From positions 62,001-126,000 of the forward strand of contig NZ_CP100445.1 in NCBI RefSeq assembly GCF_024227435.1: 64,000 bases of DNA, in the 5' to 3' direction. Source of the DNA: Natrinema caseinilyticum (GTDB lineage Archaea > Halobacteriota > Halobacteria > Halobacteriales > Natrialbaceae). Under the pieces are notes generated by a model, which was not told where the DNA came from, did no database searches, and was given only the letters and a program-made list of their open reading frames with translations. How positions within the stretch are numbered: the stretch's first letter is position 1; each line of letters begins with the position of its first letter. Made by a program: the position numbers and the translations under genes. Of the stretch, positions 9,218 through 17,838 are shown in pieces.

Positions 9218-9260
9218 CGGGTGCCGGGGACGTCGCGACGGTATAGCGCGGCCGAGACTC

Positions 9261-11651
9261 TCATCGTTCGGGGTCACCTGCCTCGCTTCGAACCGCGGCC
9301 TCTCGGTCGGGAGTTCGAAGCTTCTCGAAGTATCTGTAGAGCGGGAAGAGGAAATCCTCGAGTACGTTCCGAACGGTCGTCTCGCTCGCGTAGACGATCA
9401 CAGGAACGTCGGCGTCTTCTGCGAGTTCGATGACGCGATCCGGCGTACTCCCGAGGATCCATTGCCGGAGGCGTCGCGTCCGTGATGCGCCGATTATCAG
9501 AATCCCGCCGTTGTCCGCGGCCGTCGTCACGAGCCCGTCGGCGACAGAGGTGGCGGTAACGTTGTGAACCGTGACGGAATCCGTCGCCGAAAGCGCGTTC
9601 AGCGTGTCTGCGGGATCTTCCGCGGTGCCAGTCTGCCCGGTGGGACTGACGTTGATGACGTGAATCGACGAGCCGGCGGCGGCGAGTCGGTTGACGAACG
9701 GCAACAGCGCCGCGTGGTGTGGCCCACCGCCCGCCCCCACGTTGACGGTCCCTGGTACGTCCGGTTCCTCGGGCACGTACCCCTTCGAGAAGAGCACGTC
9801 GCAGGGCGCGTCGAACTCCACGCGACGGGTTATTTCGGCGCTCTCTTCGGGGTAGCCCATGAGGATCATGTCGACTTGCTCGTCCCTGGCCGTCTGGACG
9901 ATGCTGAACCCGATGTCTCGAGAAATGTGTCCTTCGACGGTGTAATCCACGTCGAGGTCCGCCGCGGCGAGTTCGTCACCGAGTTGGGACGCGCGTTCTT
10001 CGGCGGTGTCGACGACCATCTCGCTCGGCGTCTGATCCGGAATCCCGGTGACGGTGACGACTCGCACTATCGGATCGGTCGCGTACCTGGTTCCGATCAT
10101 CGCCGCAAGCCGCACGTGCGTCGGCGCGCGGTCGAGACGGCGGACGGGAACCAGGATCTGGAACCGATCCGTTTCCGCCGTGGCCGCTTCTGTGCCGCTC
10201 TCGTCGGCCGGTGCAGCGTCGACCGTGGAGCCGCCGCCACCGCCCGCCGAACGGGCCGCTAGCTCCTCCGGCGAGTACGGCGAAACGATCTGCTCGAACA
10301 ATTCCTCCGTCTCGGGGGCTCCCCCCCAGATCAGGTACGCCACGAGCAACGCGACGACGAGAACCGACCCGACGACGACCCCGATAATCGGCAGACTGGT
10401 GATGAGCGCCAGGTTGGCCGCGATTCCGACGATCGGCACTACCGGAACCAGCGGGACCGTGATCGGGCGCTCGAGGTCCGGAAAGCGCCGTCGCGAGACG
10501 ATGAGCGCGACGTTGACGACCGACAATGGCGCGAGCAGGTTGAACGTGGCGAACCCGGTCAGCGCCTCGAGGCCGAGACGGACGCCACCGAGGCCGCCGT
10601 CGGCGGGAAAGAGCATGATGAACGCGACGATGAGGACGACGATGGTCGCGGTGGCGGTCGTGACGCTCCAGAACGGCGTGCCGTAGACGGGATGAATGCG
10701 CGAAAATCGCCGCGGTGCCTGTCCCTGTCGTCCCATCAGCGAGCCGATGCTGCTGGCGGCGAGGACGCTCGCGTTCGACGCACTCACCATACTGAAGATC
10801 GCACCGGCGACGATCAATGCCATCCCGATACTGCCGAGGAACGCGTTTGCGACGCTACCCATCGCCGTCTCGCCTTCTTCCGCGATGACTTCGGCCGGGA
10901 TCGGCGCGTTGACCATCGCGACGATGACGAACGCATAGAGGATCGTGACGGCGATGATGCTCGCCGCGATGGCACGGGGAACCGTCTTCCGCGGCTCGAT
11001 GATTTCGCCGGCGCTGGCGGCGATCGCCGAGAAGCCGAAGAACGTGATGAACGCGAGCGCGGCGACCGAGATGATCCCGCCGAGGTCCGTCGAGACCGCC
11101 GCCGTGAACGTCCCGATCGTTTCCGCCGGGGCCTTGTACGCGAAGGCGCCGCCGATGAAGGCGACGAGGATCGCGACCTTCGCGCCGCTGACGACCACCT
11201 GAAACGTCCCGCTCTCTTCGGTCCCCTGCGCGTTGAGCGCGCCGAGCATGACGGCCGCCACCACCCCGATAGAGCCGTGAGGGATCGGCCAGCCGTGGGG
11301 CACGACGAACTCGAGGAACCACTCGTCCATCGTTGCGAGGTAGAACGCCGTGGTTCCGGTGTACCCCAGGAACAACGACGCGCCGACCGCGTACTCGAGG
11401 AGATCGCGATCGAACGTTCGGGAGCTAAACAGGTATCCGCCGCCGTTTTCCGCGTAGATCGATGCGAACTCGGAGTACGAGGCGGCCGTCACCCCCGCGA
11501 TGAGCGCCGCGATGACGAACGCGATCACCGCGCTGCTTCCGATCTCCGCGACCGCCGTCCCCGACAACGAGAAGATGCCGGCTGCGATCATCGTCCCCAG
11601 ACCCAGCGCGAATGCCACCCAGAAACCGAGCGTTCGGGTGTGTTCGACCAT
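9261..11651 (-). CDS. APC-family amino-acid permease with two C-terminal Usp domains
   Basis: A 796-residue fusion. Residues about 1-455 form roughly twelve membrane helices of an amino acid/polyamine/organocation transporter, with the family-typical early GLGTMIAAGIFSLSG and the later EIIEPRKTVPRAI loop. A flexible Gly/Ala/Glu-rich linker leads to two universal-stress-protein domains (about 490-635 and 640-775). The second contains IIGASRTRRLRQWILGSTPDRV, the Usp nucleotide-loop type G-x(9)-G-S motif. Such fusions are common in haloarchaea and may couple uptake to ATP or cAMP-like nucleotide sensing; the substrate cannot be read from sequence. Confidence 0.88.
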   Translation of the reverse strand: MVEHTRTLGFWVAFALGLGTMIAAGIFSLSGTAVAEIGSSAVIAFVIAALIAGVTAASYSEFASIYAENGGGYLFSSRTFDRDLLEYAVGASLFLGYTGTTAFYLATMDEWFLEFVVPHGWPIPHGSIGVVAAVMLGALNAQGTEESGTFQVVVSGAKVAILVAFIGGAFAYKAPAETIGTFTAAVSTDLGGIISVAALAFITFFGFSAIAASAGEIIEPRKTVPRAIAASIIAVTILYAFVIVAMVNAPIPAEVIAEEGETAMGSVANAFLGSIGMALIVAGAIFSMVSASNASVLAASSIGSLMGRQGQAPRRFSRIHPVYGTPFWSVTTATATIVVLIVAFIMLFPADGGLGGVRLGLEALTGFATFNLLAPLSVVNVALIVSRRRFPDLERPITVPLVPVVPIVGIAANLALITSLPIIGVVVGSVLVVALLVAYLIWGGAPETEELFEQIVSPYSPEELAARSAGGGGGSTVDAAPADESGTEAATAETDRFQILVPVRRLDRAPTHVRLAAMIGTRYATDPIVRVVTVTGIPDQTPSEMVVDTAEERASQLGDELAAADLDVDYTVEGHISRDIGFSIVQTARDEQVDMILMGYPEESAEITRRVEFDAPCDVLFSKGYVPEEPDVPGTVNVGAGGGPHHAALLPFVNRLAAAGSSIHVINVSPTGQTGTAEDPADTLNALSATDSVTVHNVTATSVADGLVTTAADNGGILIIGASRTRRLRQWILGSTPDRVIELAEDADVPVIVYASETTVRNVLEDFLFPLYRYFEKLRTPDREAAVRSEAGDPER

Positions 11652-11788
11652 ACGTCTCTTTCGTGAACGAGGCGGTTAACCGTTCAGACGGAACATGCAA
11701 CCCGAGAGACCGGATCGGTGAGTGATACGAACGCCGGACGGTCGTCCGGAAGAGCGGGACGTGCCGCCGGCGTGCTCCCAACCCCACA

Positions 11789-11796
11789 TTATAAAT
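11789..11796 (+). promoter_or_regulatory. TATA-like box of the thiolase operon
   Basis: TTATAAAT about 27 nt before the ATG at 11820. It fits a leaderless transcript and argues against the in-frame upstream start at 11718. Confidence 0.55.
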
Positions 11797-11819
11797 CGAT
11801 GACTCGAGTCCGGGAAGGT

Positions 11820-12980
11820 ATGGAACGTGTAGCAATCATCGGAGCCTCGATGACGCAGTTCGGGCAGCGCGAGGGAGAGTGGGTCATGGATCTCCTCGCG
11901 GAAGCCGGGATCGAGTGTCTCGAGGATTCGGGTGTCGAAGCCGAAGACGTCGACCACCTCTACGTCTCGAACATGGCGAGCGGCGAGTTCGAGGGACAGA
12001 CCGGCGTCCCGAACGCACTGGCACACGATTTGGACGCAATGCCGGCGTACACCCAGCGCGTCGACCAGACGAGTTCGAGCGGCGGTGCGGGAATCTACGC
12101 CGCCTGGCAATCGGTGGCCAGCGGAGCCAGCGAGATGACTCTGCTGGTCGGCGGCGAGAAGATGACCCACCGGACGACCGGGGAAGCCACCGACGTCATC
12201 GCGTCGCTGACTCACCCCGTGGAGTACAAACAGGGCGTGACGCTGCCCTCGTTCGCCGGGTTGACGGCCCGACACTACCTCGAGCGATTCGACGCGCCTC
12301 GCGAGAGCCTCGCGAAAGTCGCCGTCAAGAATCACAGAAACGGCGTCGACAACCCCAACGCCCAGTTCCGAAAGGAGATCGACCTCGAGACGGTTCTCGA
12401 CTCGCCGATCGTCGCCGACCCGCTTCGGCTGTACGATTTCTGTCCGATCACCGATGGATCGGCGGCGCTCATGCTCTGTCCCGAGTCCGTCGCCCGGGAG
12501 TATACCGACGACTACGCCGTCGTGACGGGCATCGACGGGGCGACTGACACCCACGTCGTTCACGAGCGCGAGGACCCGACCGTGATGGGCGCCGTCGTCG
12601 AAAGCGGGCGGGGCGCCTACGAGATGAGCGGACTCGGGCCCGACGATATCGACGTGGCCGAACTCCACGACATGTTCACCATCCTCGAGTTCCTGCAGAT
12701 GGAGGGCCTCGGCTTCGCGGACCAGGGCGACGCGTGGCGGCTCGTCGAAGACGGCTATACGGACCGCGAGACCGGGGAACTGCCGATCAATACGTCGGGC
12801 GGTCTGAAGTCGAAGGGTCACCCGCTCGGTGCGAGCGGGGTCGCACAGGGCGTCGAAATATACGAACAACTCGTCGGCGAGGCCGGGCCGCGACAGGTCG
12901 ACGCGGACGCGGGCCTGTGCTGTAACGTCGGCGGCTTCGGAAACTGCGTTATCACGACTATCATGGAGACACCACGATGA
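11820..12980 (+). CDS. Thiolase-fold protein with Ser in place of the nucleophilic Cys
   Basis: A 386-residue member of the SCP2/archaeal acetyl-CoA acetyltransferase branch of the thiolase superfamily. Typical features: IIGASMTQFGQ at the N terminus, VASGASEMTLLVGGEKMT, ADPLRLYDFCPITDGSAAL, ELHDMFTI and GGLKSKGHPLGASG, which carries the catalytic His. The nucleophile loop, normally CASGG, reads SSSGG (residues 85-89; first Ser codon AGT at 12072), so the cysteine used for acyl transfer is absent. The C-terminal CxG-type loop reads CCNVGGFGNC. The stop overlaps the next start (ATGA) so the DUF35 partner is translationally coupled. It may be a non-condensing paralogue or use another residue; the natural substrate is unknown. 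Confidence 0.85.
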   Translation: MERVAIIGASMTQFGQREGEWVMDLLAEAGIECLEDSGVEAEDVDHLYVSNMASGEFEGQTGVPNALAHDLDAMPAYTQRVDQTSSSGGAGIYAAWQSVASGASEMTLLVGGEKMTHRTTGEATDVIASLTHPVEYKQGVTLPSFAGLTARHYLERFDAPRESLAKVAVKNHRNGVDNPNAQFRKEIDLETVLDSPIVADPLRLYDFCPITDGSAALMLCPESVAREYTDDYAVVTGIDGATDTHVVHEREDPTVMGAVVESGRGAYEMSGLGPDDIDVAELHDMFTILEFLQMEGLGFADQGDAWRLVEDGYTDRETGELPINTSGGLKSKGHPLGASGVAQGVEIYEQLVGEAGPRQVDADAGLCCNVGGFGNCVITTIMETPR

Positions 12981-13342
12981 CGATGAACGCGACGCGGTAC
13001 GACGACGGCTCGATTAGTTACCCCGGCCACCCGCGCGGTCCTGGCGGCTCGGAACCGGCGGAAATGATCGATCTCAGCGAATACACTGCAGAAATCGTGA
13101 CCTGGACGACGAGTACCGCCACACCGCCGGGCGTCCGCGAGCCGAATCACCTCGCGATCGTCGAGTTCGATGTCGACGGCGAATCGGTCCGCGCGATCGG
13201 TCAGTTGACCACCGGGGACGTCGAAACGGGTGACGAGGTCCGCCCGGTACACGTAGACGAACTGCGCGAACCCGGTGCAGGCATCAGAGAACCCGCGAGT
13301 CAAAACTGGGACGGCTATCGGTTCGAACCGATTTCGGACTAA
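12977..13342 (+). CDS. DUF35 OB-fold protein lacking the zinc ribbon
   Basis: A 121-residue partner of the upstream thiolase. The segment NHLAIVEFDVDGESVRAIGQ followed by GDEVRPVHVDEL is the OB-fold half of DUF35 proteins, which bind archaeal thiolases and in the acetoacetyl-CoA thiolase/HMG-CoA synthase complex act as acyl-CoA bridging subunit. Classic members start with a Cys4 rubredoxin-like zinc ribbon; this protein has no cysteine at all. The ATG overlaps the thiolase stop by 4 nt, and its own stop overlaps the convergent gene at 13339. Confidence 0.8.
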   Translation: MTMNATRYDDGSISYPGHPRGPGGSEPAEMIDLSEYTAEIVTWTTSTATPPGVREPNHLAIVEFDVDGESVRAIGQLTTGDVETGDEVRPVHVDELREPGAGIREPASQNWDGYRFEPISD

Positions 13343-14127
13343 CGATCGGATTCGTCGTCGTCTTTTTCGGACGTATCGGATTCGTCGCCGGTGCTGCGAG
13401 CACTGTCGCTGCCGTCGCTCTCTCCGTCGATACCCACGTGGTCGCCGTCGCCGTTCGAGTCGTCCGTCGAATCTTCGTCGGAGCCGTACCGATCCCGTAG
13501 CGTCTCGAGTTCGGCGTCGACGTCGACGGCCGATTCGCGGTCGTCGCTCGGACGGTCCCCATCCGCGTCAGGCCCGGTATCGGCCGGCGATCCGTCCTCG
13601 ATCTCGATCTCGATGCCCCGTTCGGCAGTCGTTTGCGACCGGTCCGTCGCCCGTGTCTCGCGTTCGGCAGCGTCCCGAAGGCGGCGATCCACGTCGTCGC
13701 GGAGTTCCCGCGCTTCCGTGAGGAGGTCGCGTGCCTGTTCGTCCGCCGGGAGCCCTCCCTCAGAAGCGGCCCGCTGGAGTTCCGCGAGCACGGCATCGAG
13801 TTGCGAGAGCGTCGTTCGGCGGAGGTCGCTCGTTCGCTCGCTCGCCGCTTCGGCGGCCGCCGTCGTCCGGTCCCTGGCTTCCCGCTCGCCTCGGACGAGT
13901 TTGAGGCTCCGCTGGAACGCCTCGAGAGCGCGGACGCTGGTCTCGAGGACGGCGAGGATGGCGGGGAGTGCGACCTCGTCGGAGAAGCGAAGCAACTCCC
14001 GCGGCGTCGGCGGTCGGAGCGGGGGCCGGCGGCGAGGCCGCGAATCGTCGAGTTCGGCGCGAAGCGCGTCGATCGTTTCTGCGAGTTCGCGAACGGCGTC
14101 GACGAGCTCGTCGTCGTGATCGGCCAT
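13339..14127 (-). CDS. Conserved haloarchaeal coiled-coil protein, function unknown
   Basis: A 262-residue protein with no family of known function. It starts MADHDDELVDAVRELAETID, has a Pro/Arg-rich hinge (RPPLRPPTPRELLRFSDE), then long predicted helices (about residues 45-160, with ALEAFQRSLKLVRGEREA). It ends in a very acidic, Ser/Asp-rich low-complexity tail. The layout suggests a cytosolic oligomerising protein. Its 3' end overlaps the DUF35 gene by 4 bp (convergent). Confidence 0.7.
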   Translation of the reverse strand: MADHDDELVDAVRELAETIDALRAELDDSRPRRRPPLRPPTPRELLRFSDEVALPAILAVLETSVRALEAFQRSLKLVRGEREARDRTTAAAEAASERTSDLRRTTLSQLDAVLAELQRAASEGGLPADEQARDLLTEARELRDDVDRRLRDAAERETRATDRSQTTAERGIEIEIEDGSPADTGPDADGDRPSDDRESAVDVDAELETLRDRYGSDEDSTDDSNGDGDHVGIDGESDGSDSARSTGDESDTSEKDDDESDR

Positions 14128-14234
14128 ATCAGACCTACGGCCGCCGGTATGAAAAGCCGGGCGATCAACGAGACGGGATCGAGAACCGTTTCCGCGCGAC
14201 CGCGAATCGTTCTCGATCTCCTGTCAAGACACAA

Positions 14235-14242
14235 TTTTTATG
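14235..14242 (+). promoter_or_regulatory. TATA-like box upstream of 14269
   Basis: TTTTTATG about 30 nt before the ATG at 14269 in a locally AT-rich stretch; consistent with a leaderless mRNA. Confidence 0.5.
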
Positions 14243-14268
14243 AATCGTCACGTATTTGTTGCAATTGA

Positions 14269-14943
14269 ATGGATGACGAGCGAGGGGGGCTCGTATCAAC
14301 TGATGTGACGTTCGCACGGACGCTTGATACGCTCAGGCAGCAGGGGTGCAACATACTACTCGTCGGTGCCGAGGCACCCGATGCACACGAAAGAGTCTGT
14401 GAGCGGTTGCTCGGAGCACCGGAATGCGACTCGCGGTACCGCTTGTTCGTCCGTGGCGACGAAACGCAGGTTTCCTGTGGAGACCCGCGCGGGGAGACGA
14501 CCGAACGAGTACGAACGATCGAGTACTCGACCAGGGGCCTCGAGACGGACGGAAGACCCGAACTGGAGTCCGCGGCAGACGGTGGTCACCCGTCGCCCGG
14601 AATGATCGGTATCGAAATCGTCGAGGCGGTCGACGAACTCGCGGAGACGGCCGGGGGGTTCGAACCGGCGGACCTTCGCATCTGCGTCGACTCGCTGGTC
14701 TCACTTCTGCAGGACCACGACGCGGAGACGGTATTCCGATTACTTCACGTGCTGACGTCTCGCGTCGAACAGGCCCGAGGAATGGCCCACTATCATCTGC
14801 CGGTCACACAGGATCACGACGCCGTCAATCTCTTCGAACCGATGTTCGATGCGATCGTGACGGTGCGATCCCGAGACGGATGCTCGGAGCAACAGTGGTA
14901 CCTCCGGGAGACGGATACGACGTCTGACTGGCTCGAACTATAG
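14269..14943 (+). CDS. Haloarchaeal degenerate KaiC/RecA-like protein
   Basis: A 224-residue protein reading FARTLDTLRQQGCNILLVGA, where a strand-loop replaces a canonical P-loop. Later it has LRICVDSLVSLLQDHDAETV, resembling the Walker-B strand and following helix of KaiC-like proteins, then HYHLPVTQDHDAVNLFEPMFDAIVTVR. This pattern is familiar from haloarchaeal HTR-like/DUF7504-type proteins thought to be non-catalytic RecA-fold regulators. No intact Walker A motif is visible. Role unknown; it stands alone. Confidence 0.6.
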   Translation: MDDERGGLVSTDVTFARTLDTLRQQGCNILLVGAEAPDAHERVCERLLGAPECDSRYRLFVRGDETQVSCGDPRGETTERVRTIEYSTRGLETDGRPELESAADGGHPSPGMIGIEIVEAVDELAETAGGFEPADLRICVDSLVSLLQDHDAETVFRLLHVLTSRVEQARGMAHYHLPVTQDHDAVNLFEPMFDAIVTVRSRDGCSEQQWYLRETDTTSDWLEL

Positions 14944-15133
14944 ACCGTCGCGGAGTCGGTCGTTCACTGACGACAGTCCGACATGTGAGCGCTCGTGAAT
15001 CGTATCGCCGTTCCGGGGAACGGGCTGGGATCGCAACTGTCTGCCGTTTTCCGGCGGTATCGTTCCAGTCATATCGGTGTTACGGCACAAGGTCTATATG
15101 TCAAACGTCCGATCTTTTCACAGAGTACCACAC

Positions 15134-15796
15134 ATGGTCGAAGCCACTACTGAGCTTCTCGGTGGAGCCGCCCTTACCATATTCCTCTCACTCTTGTTCT
15201 TCGGTGTCGTCGTCCTGTGGGACGTGGCACTGGCTCTGCGAAGCGTCGGCGACAAAATCGACAAGTTCGAGGACAACCTCGACGACGACCTGACGGACAT
15301 CGCACATAGTCTGGACGGGATGACGAACGGCCCCGGCGGCGGGACGCAGTTGCATCTGAGCGGCGGGACGATTCGTTCCGGTCCGGGAGCGACCCACGCC
15401 CAGCAGTCTCCGCAATCGGGTCAGCAACCGGGGGAGCCAGCACAACGGGCTGGCCCGGGCCAGGCCCCACCGCAGGAGGGACCCGGACCGGAGTCTCGGT
15501 CACGGCCGAAGTACCGCGACCGGGACGCGCGGCGGGCCGACCGAGCAGCGGAGGCAACCGACGGGACGCTCGAGGAGGAGCGCGAATCGAACGGACCGGG
15601 ACCCAGCGCGCCCTCGTCACGTCGGGCCCGTGCGGCCCGCTCCTCCGGGACCGATCCAAGCGTTTTTACCGGTTCAGTGCGCCTCCAGTGGTGTGCGAAT
15701 CGAGAACAGTTTCATTCCCGTCCGCGGCGTCGGGGAGACCACCGAACGACGCCTCTGGGAGAACGGAATCACCCACTGGGACGACTTCGACGGTAG
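15134..15796 (+). CDS. Single-pass membrane protein with Pro/Gln-rich tail
   Basis: A 220-residue haloarchaeal protein starting MVEATTELLGGAALTIFLSL, with one strong membrane helix (about residues 10-33) and a short charged helix DKIDKFEDNLDDDLTDI. A low-complexity Gly/Gln/Pro then Arg-rich tail follows. The last 34 codons overlap the next gene (from 15693) and look like read-through: they are basic and run through that gene's promoter. A nearer original stop may have been lost, but no other frame offers a stop earlier. The N-terminal half is the reliable part. Confidence 0.6.
   Translation: MVEATTELLGGAALTIFLSLLFFGVVVLWDVALALRSVGDKIDKFEDNLDDDLTDIAHSLDGMTNGPGGGTQLHLSGGTIRSGPGATHAQQSPQSGQQPGEPAQRAGPGQAPPQEGPGPESRSRPKYRDRDARRADRAAEATDGTLEEERESNGPGPSAPSSRRARAARSSGTDPSVFTGSVRLQWCANREQFHSRPRRRGDHRTTPLGERNHPLGRLRR
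15663..15668 (+). promoter_or_regulatory. TATA-like box of the RNase H-like gene
   Basis: TTTTTA about 27 nt before the GTG at 15693; supports that GTG as the start. Confidence 0.45.
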
Positions 15797-16445
15797 CGTG
15801 GTCGGATCGACTCTCTCCGATCGCATCGAGTCGTTCATCGAAGAGGGATGGACCCACCTCGAGCGAGGCGACGTCTCCGTCTTCGCGGAGGCGCTGCCGG
15901 CGTCGAGTCGCTGGCGGTGCTACGAGAACGTCAGCGACGAGACCTGCTTTCTGGACATCGAGACGACCGGACTCAGTGCCGCCACGAACGACGTGACGAC
16001 CGTCAGTCTCCACCGCGGGGGCGAAACGACGACGTTCGTCAAGGGACGCGACCTCACGAGCGGCCGACTCGAGCGAGAGCTGTCGGAATCGGCCCTGCTC
16101 GTCACGTTCAACGGCCAACGGTTCGACGTCCCCTTCCTCGAGACCTGTTTCGATATCGACGTCGCCGTCCCGCACGTCGACCTCATGTACCCCTGCAAGA
16201 AACTCGGACTCGATGGCGGTCTGAAGGCGATCGAACGGGACCTCGGAATCGACCGCGATATGCCCGACATCAGCGGCCGCGACGCCGTCCGGCTCTGGCA
16301 CGAGTACGAACGCGGCGACGACAGCGCGCTCGAGACGCTCGTCGAGTACAACCGCGCAGATACGGCCAACCTCGAGCCGCTGATGGACGTCGTTTCACGT
16401 CGTCTCCACGAGGACGTCTTCGAGGCGGCGAGAGCGAACGAATAA
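15693..16445 (+). CDS. RNase H-like (YprB-type) exonuclease domain protein
   Basis: A 250-residue protein. The N-terminal segment (IENSFIPVRGVGETTERRLWENGI) resembles a helix-hairpin-helix entry. The rest is a DEDD-type exonuclease fold: CFLDIETTGLS with the first acidic pair, LLVTFNGQRFDVPFLE, HVDLMYPCKKLGLDGGLKAIE and VEYNRADTANLEPLMD with the late catalytic Asp. It fits the ribonuclease-H-like domain found in YprB and haloarchaeal homologues. The start is GTG, placed by promoter spacing; it overlaps the preceding membrane-protein frame by about 100 bp. Confidence 0.82.
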   Translation: MRIENSFIPVRGVGETTERRLWENGITHWDDFDGSVVGSTLSDRIESFIEEGWTHLERGDVSVFAEALPASSRWRCYENVSDETCFLDIETTGLSAATNDVTTVSLHRGGETTTFVKGRDLTSGRLERELSESALLVTFNGQRFDVPFLETCFDIDVAVPHVDLMYPCKKLGLDGGLKAIERDLGIDRDMPDISGRDAVRLWHEYERGDDSALETLVEYNRADTANLEPLMDVVSRRLHEDVFEAARANE

Positions 16446-16524
16446 ATCGAGGCCGGTATCGAGCGAGACGCGTTCGGTTCGGACGAGACGGTCCCGTCTC
16501 GTCGAGTGGACGACGAAGGGACAC

Positions 16525-16532
16525 CTTATTTA
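16525..16532 (+). promoter_or_regulatory. TATA-like box of the thioesterase gene
   Basis: CTTATTTA about 30 nt before the ATG at 16560; leaderless arrangement. Confidence 0.5.
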
Positions 16533-16559
16533 CGAGCGTCCTCCCCTATTCTCTCTCAC

Positions 16560-16958
16560 ATGACCGATTTCAGCTACGAGACGTCTGTCAACGTTCGGTT
16601 TCGCGACCTCGATTCCATGGGTCACGTGAACAACGCGACCTACGCGACGTACCTCGAGCAAGCGCGGGACGCCTATTTCAGGGACGTTCTCGGCGTCTCG
16701 TTGGCGGAAACTGACACCGTTCTCGTACGCCTGGAACTCGAGTACGGTCGAGCGATCGAACCGAACGACGACGTCACCATCGCGCTGCGCGTGACCGACC
16801 TCGGCTCCTCGAGTATCGAGATGGAGTACGAAGTCCGAGCGAACGGAGAGCGGGCGGCGACTGCTCGAACCGTTCAGGCCCTCGTCGATTTCGAAACCGG
16901 TGAGTCACGCCCGCTTTCGACCGAGTGGCGGCGACGGATCGAGCAACGAGGAACGTAG
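16560..16958 (+). CDS. Acyl-CoA thioesterase, 4HBT hot-dog fold
   Basis: A 132-residue single hot-dog domain enzyme that hydrolyses acyl-CoA thioesters. Diagnostic is VRFRDLDSMGHVNNATYATYLEQAR, where the Asp and the HVNN segment match 4-hydroxybenzoyl-CoA thioesterase-like proteins, followed by the LELEYGRAIEPNDDVTI strand. The acyl substrate cannot be predicted. Monocistronic with its own promoter. Confidence 0.88.
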   Translation: MTDFSYETSVNVRFRDLDSMGHVNNATYATYLEQARDAYFRDVLGVSLAETDTVLVRLELEYGRAIEPNDDVTIALRVTDLGSSSIEMEYEVRANGERAATARTVQALVDFETGESRPLSTEWRRRIEQRGT

Positions 16959-17296
16959 GCGGTAGACGGCCGTCCGAACGGGGACGGGACTCACTGCAGT
17001 CTCACATCTTTTCGAAGCGAATACCGTCCGTCACATCGGCGGTCCGATGCTGACTCAGTGGCCGCAAAGCGGCCGATGCTGTCGATTGCAGCCCGCTCGC
17101 CGAGCAGGTGGTGGTCGACGGGGGTCCGACAGGTCCCGGGAGACGGACGCTGCGGCTCGGGACCCCGATTCGCGTCCGCACGCTCGTCTCCGCACGGCGT
17201 CATACGCAACCGGATACTCCGCACGGCGTCATACGCAACAGGGTACTCCGGATCGCGCTGTGCGGCCCGGGAGGACCCTCTGGGGCGCGATCCGGG
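16959..17296. other. Intergenic region with a short tandem direct repeat
   Basis: About 340 bp with no supported gene. It contains two identical 23-bp copies (see the repeat entry). Short basic frames in it lack any family resemblance. Confidence 0.45.
17188..17239. repeat. 23-bp direct repeat, two copies
   Basis: The 23-bp unit that starts CTCCGCACGGCGTCATACGC (then AAC) occurs at 17188-17210 and 17217-17239, separated by 6 bp (period 29). A partial echo (GTACTCCG) follows. Only two copies are present, so it is not a CRISPR array. Confidence 0.8.
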
Positions 17297-17653
17297 TCAC
17301 TCGAACGAGGCGGTGGGCTCGGAGACGGTTACCTCGCCGTCGCTCGTAACGACGACGTGATATCCGCAGTACGGAAATTCGACGCGACCAGTCGGTCGTT
17401 CTCGTCCGTTCTCTCGGGCCGCAAAGAGCGCGTCCAGGGCTTCGGGATTGATGACTTCGTAGAGTGCGTCGTATTCGGGGGGCTCGAGATTTATCGGATC
17501 TACCCCTTCCCGTTCTGCGACAGCCGCGATTACGTCGAAGCTGATAGACTGTGTCGCTGCCGCATCCGGCCGATCGACTGAGAGTAGCATTGGCCGGACT
17601 CTTTCTTCGATTCGATATAAATCCTCTGGCCTCAAGCTTTGCTTGGAGACCAT
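17297..17653 (-). CDS. HalOD1 output-domain protein
   Basis: A 118-residue protein consisting of a HalOD1 domain, the small haloarchaeal output domain usually attached to or encoded near two-component systems. Seen here: SFDVIAAVAEREGVDPINLE, PPEYDALYEVINPEALDALF and GRVEFPYCGYHVVVTSDGEV, the family's helix, PLY-like and final beta-hairpin segments. The Met at 17653 is chosen because a TATA-like CATATAGA lies about 24 nt upstream on this strand. Function of the domain is not known. Confidence 0.8.
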   Translation of the reverse strand: MVSKQSLRPEDLYRIEERVRPMLLSVDRPDAAATQSISFDVIAAVAEREGVDPINLEPPEYDALYEVINPEALDALFAARENGRERPTGRVEFPYCGYHVVVTSDGEVTVSEPTASFE

Positions 17654-17672
17654 GTTTGTACATCGAAGCCCA

Positions 17673-17680
17673 CATATAGA
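17673..17680 (-). promoter_or_regulatory. TATA-like box of the HalOD1 gene
   Basis: Minus strand reads TCTATATG about 24 nt before the start at 17653. It sits at the edge of an AT-rich divergent region (17650-17740). Confidence 0.45.
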
Positions 17681-17838
17681 CTCTCTAGCATTTATTTGCG
17701 AGTATTTAAATAATAATATTAGTACATTCTTTGTAGCGTGAACGGTTCGAGAAACGGTACTCATCGTGTGATCTGTAATTGGAATCGAACAGCGTGAGGG
17801 CTCGCCCGGACCGACAGACGGGTGATCGATGGCGGTAC

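Noticed and set aside
17188..17239. CRISPR array
   Set aside because: Only two repeat copies with a 6-bp spacer and no cas genes nearby.
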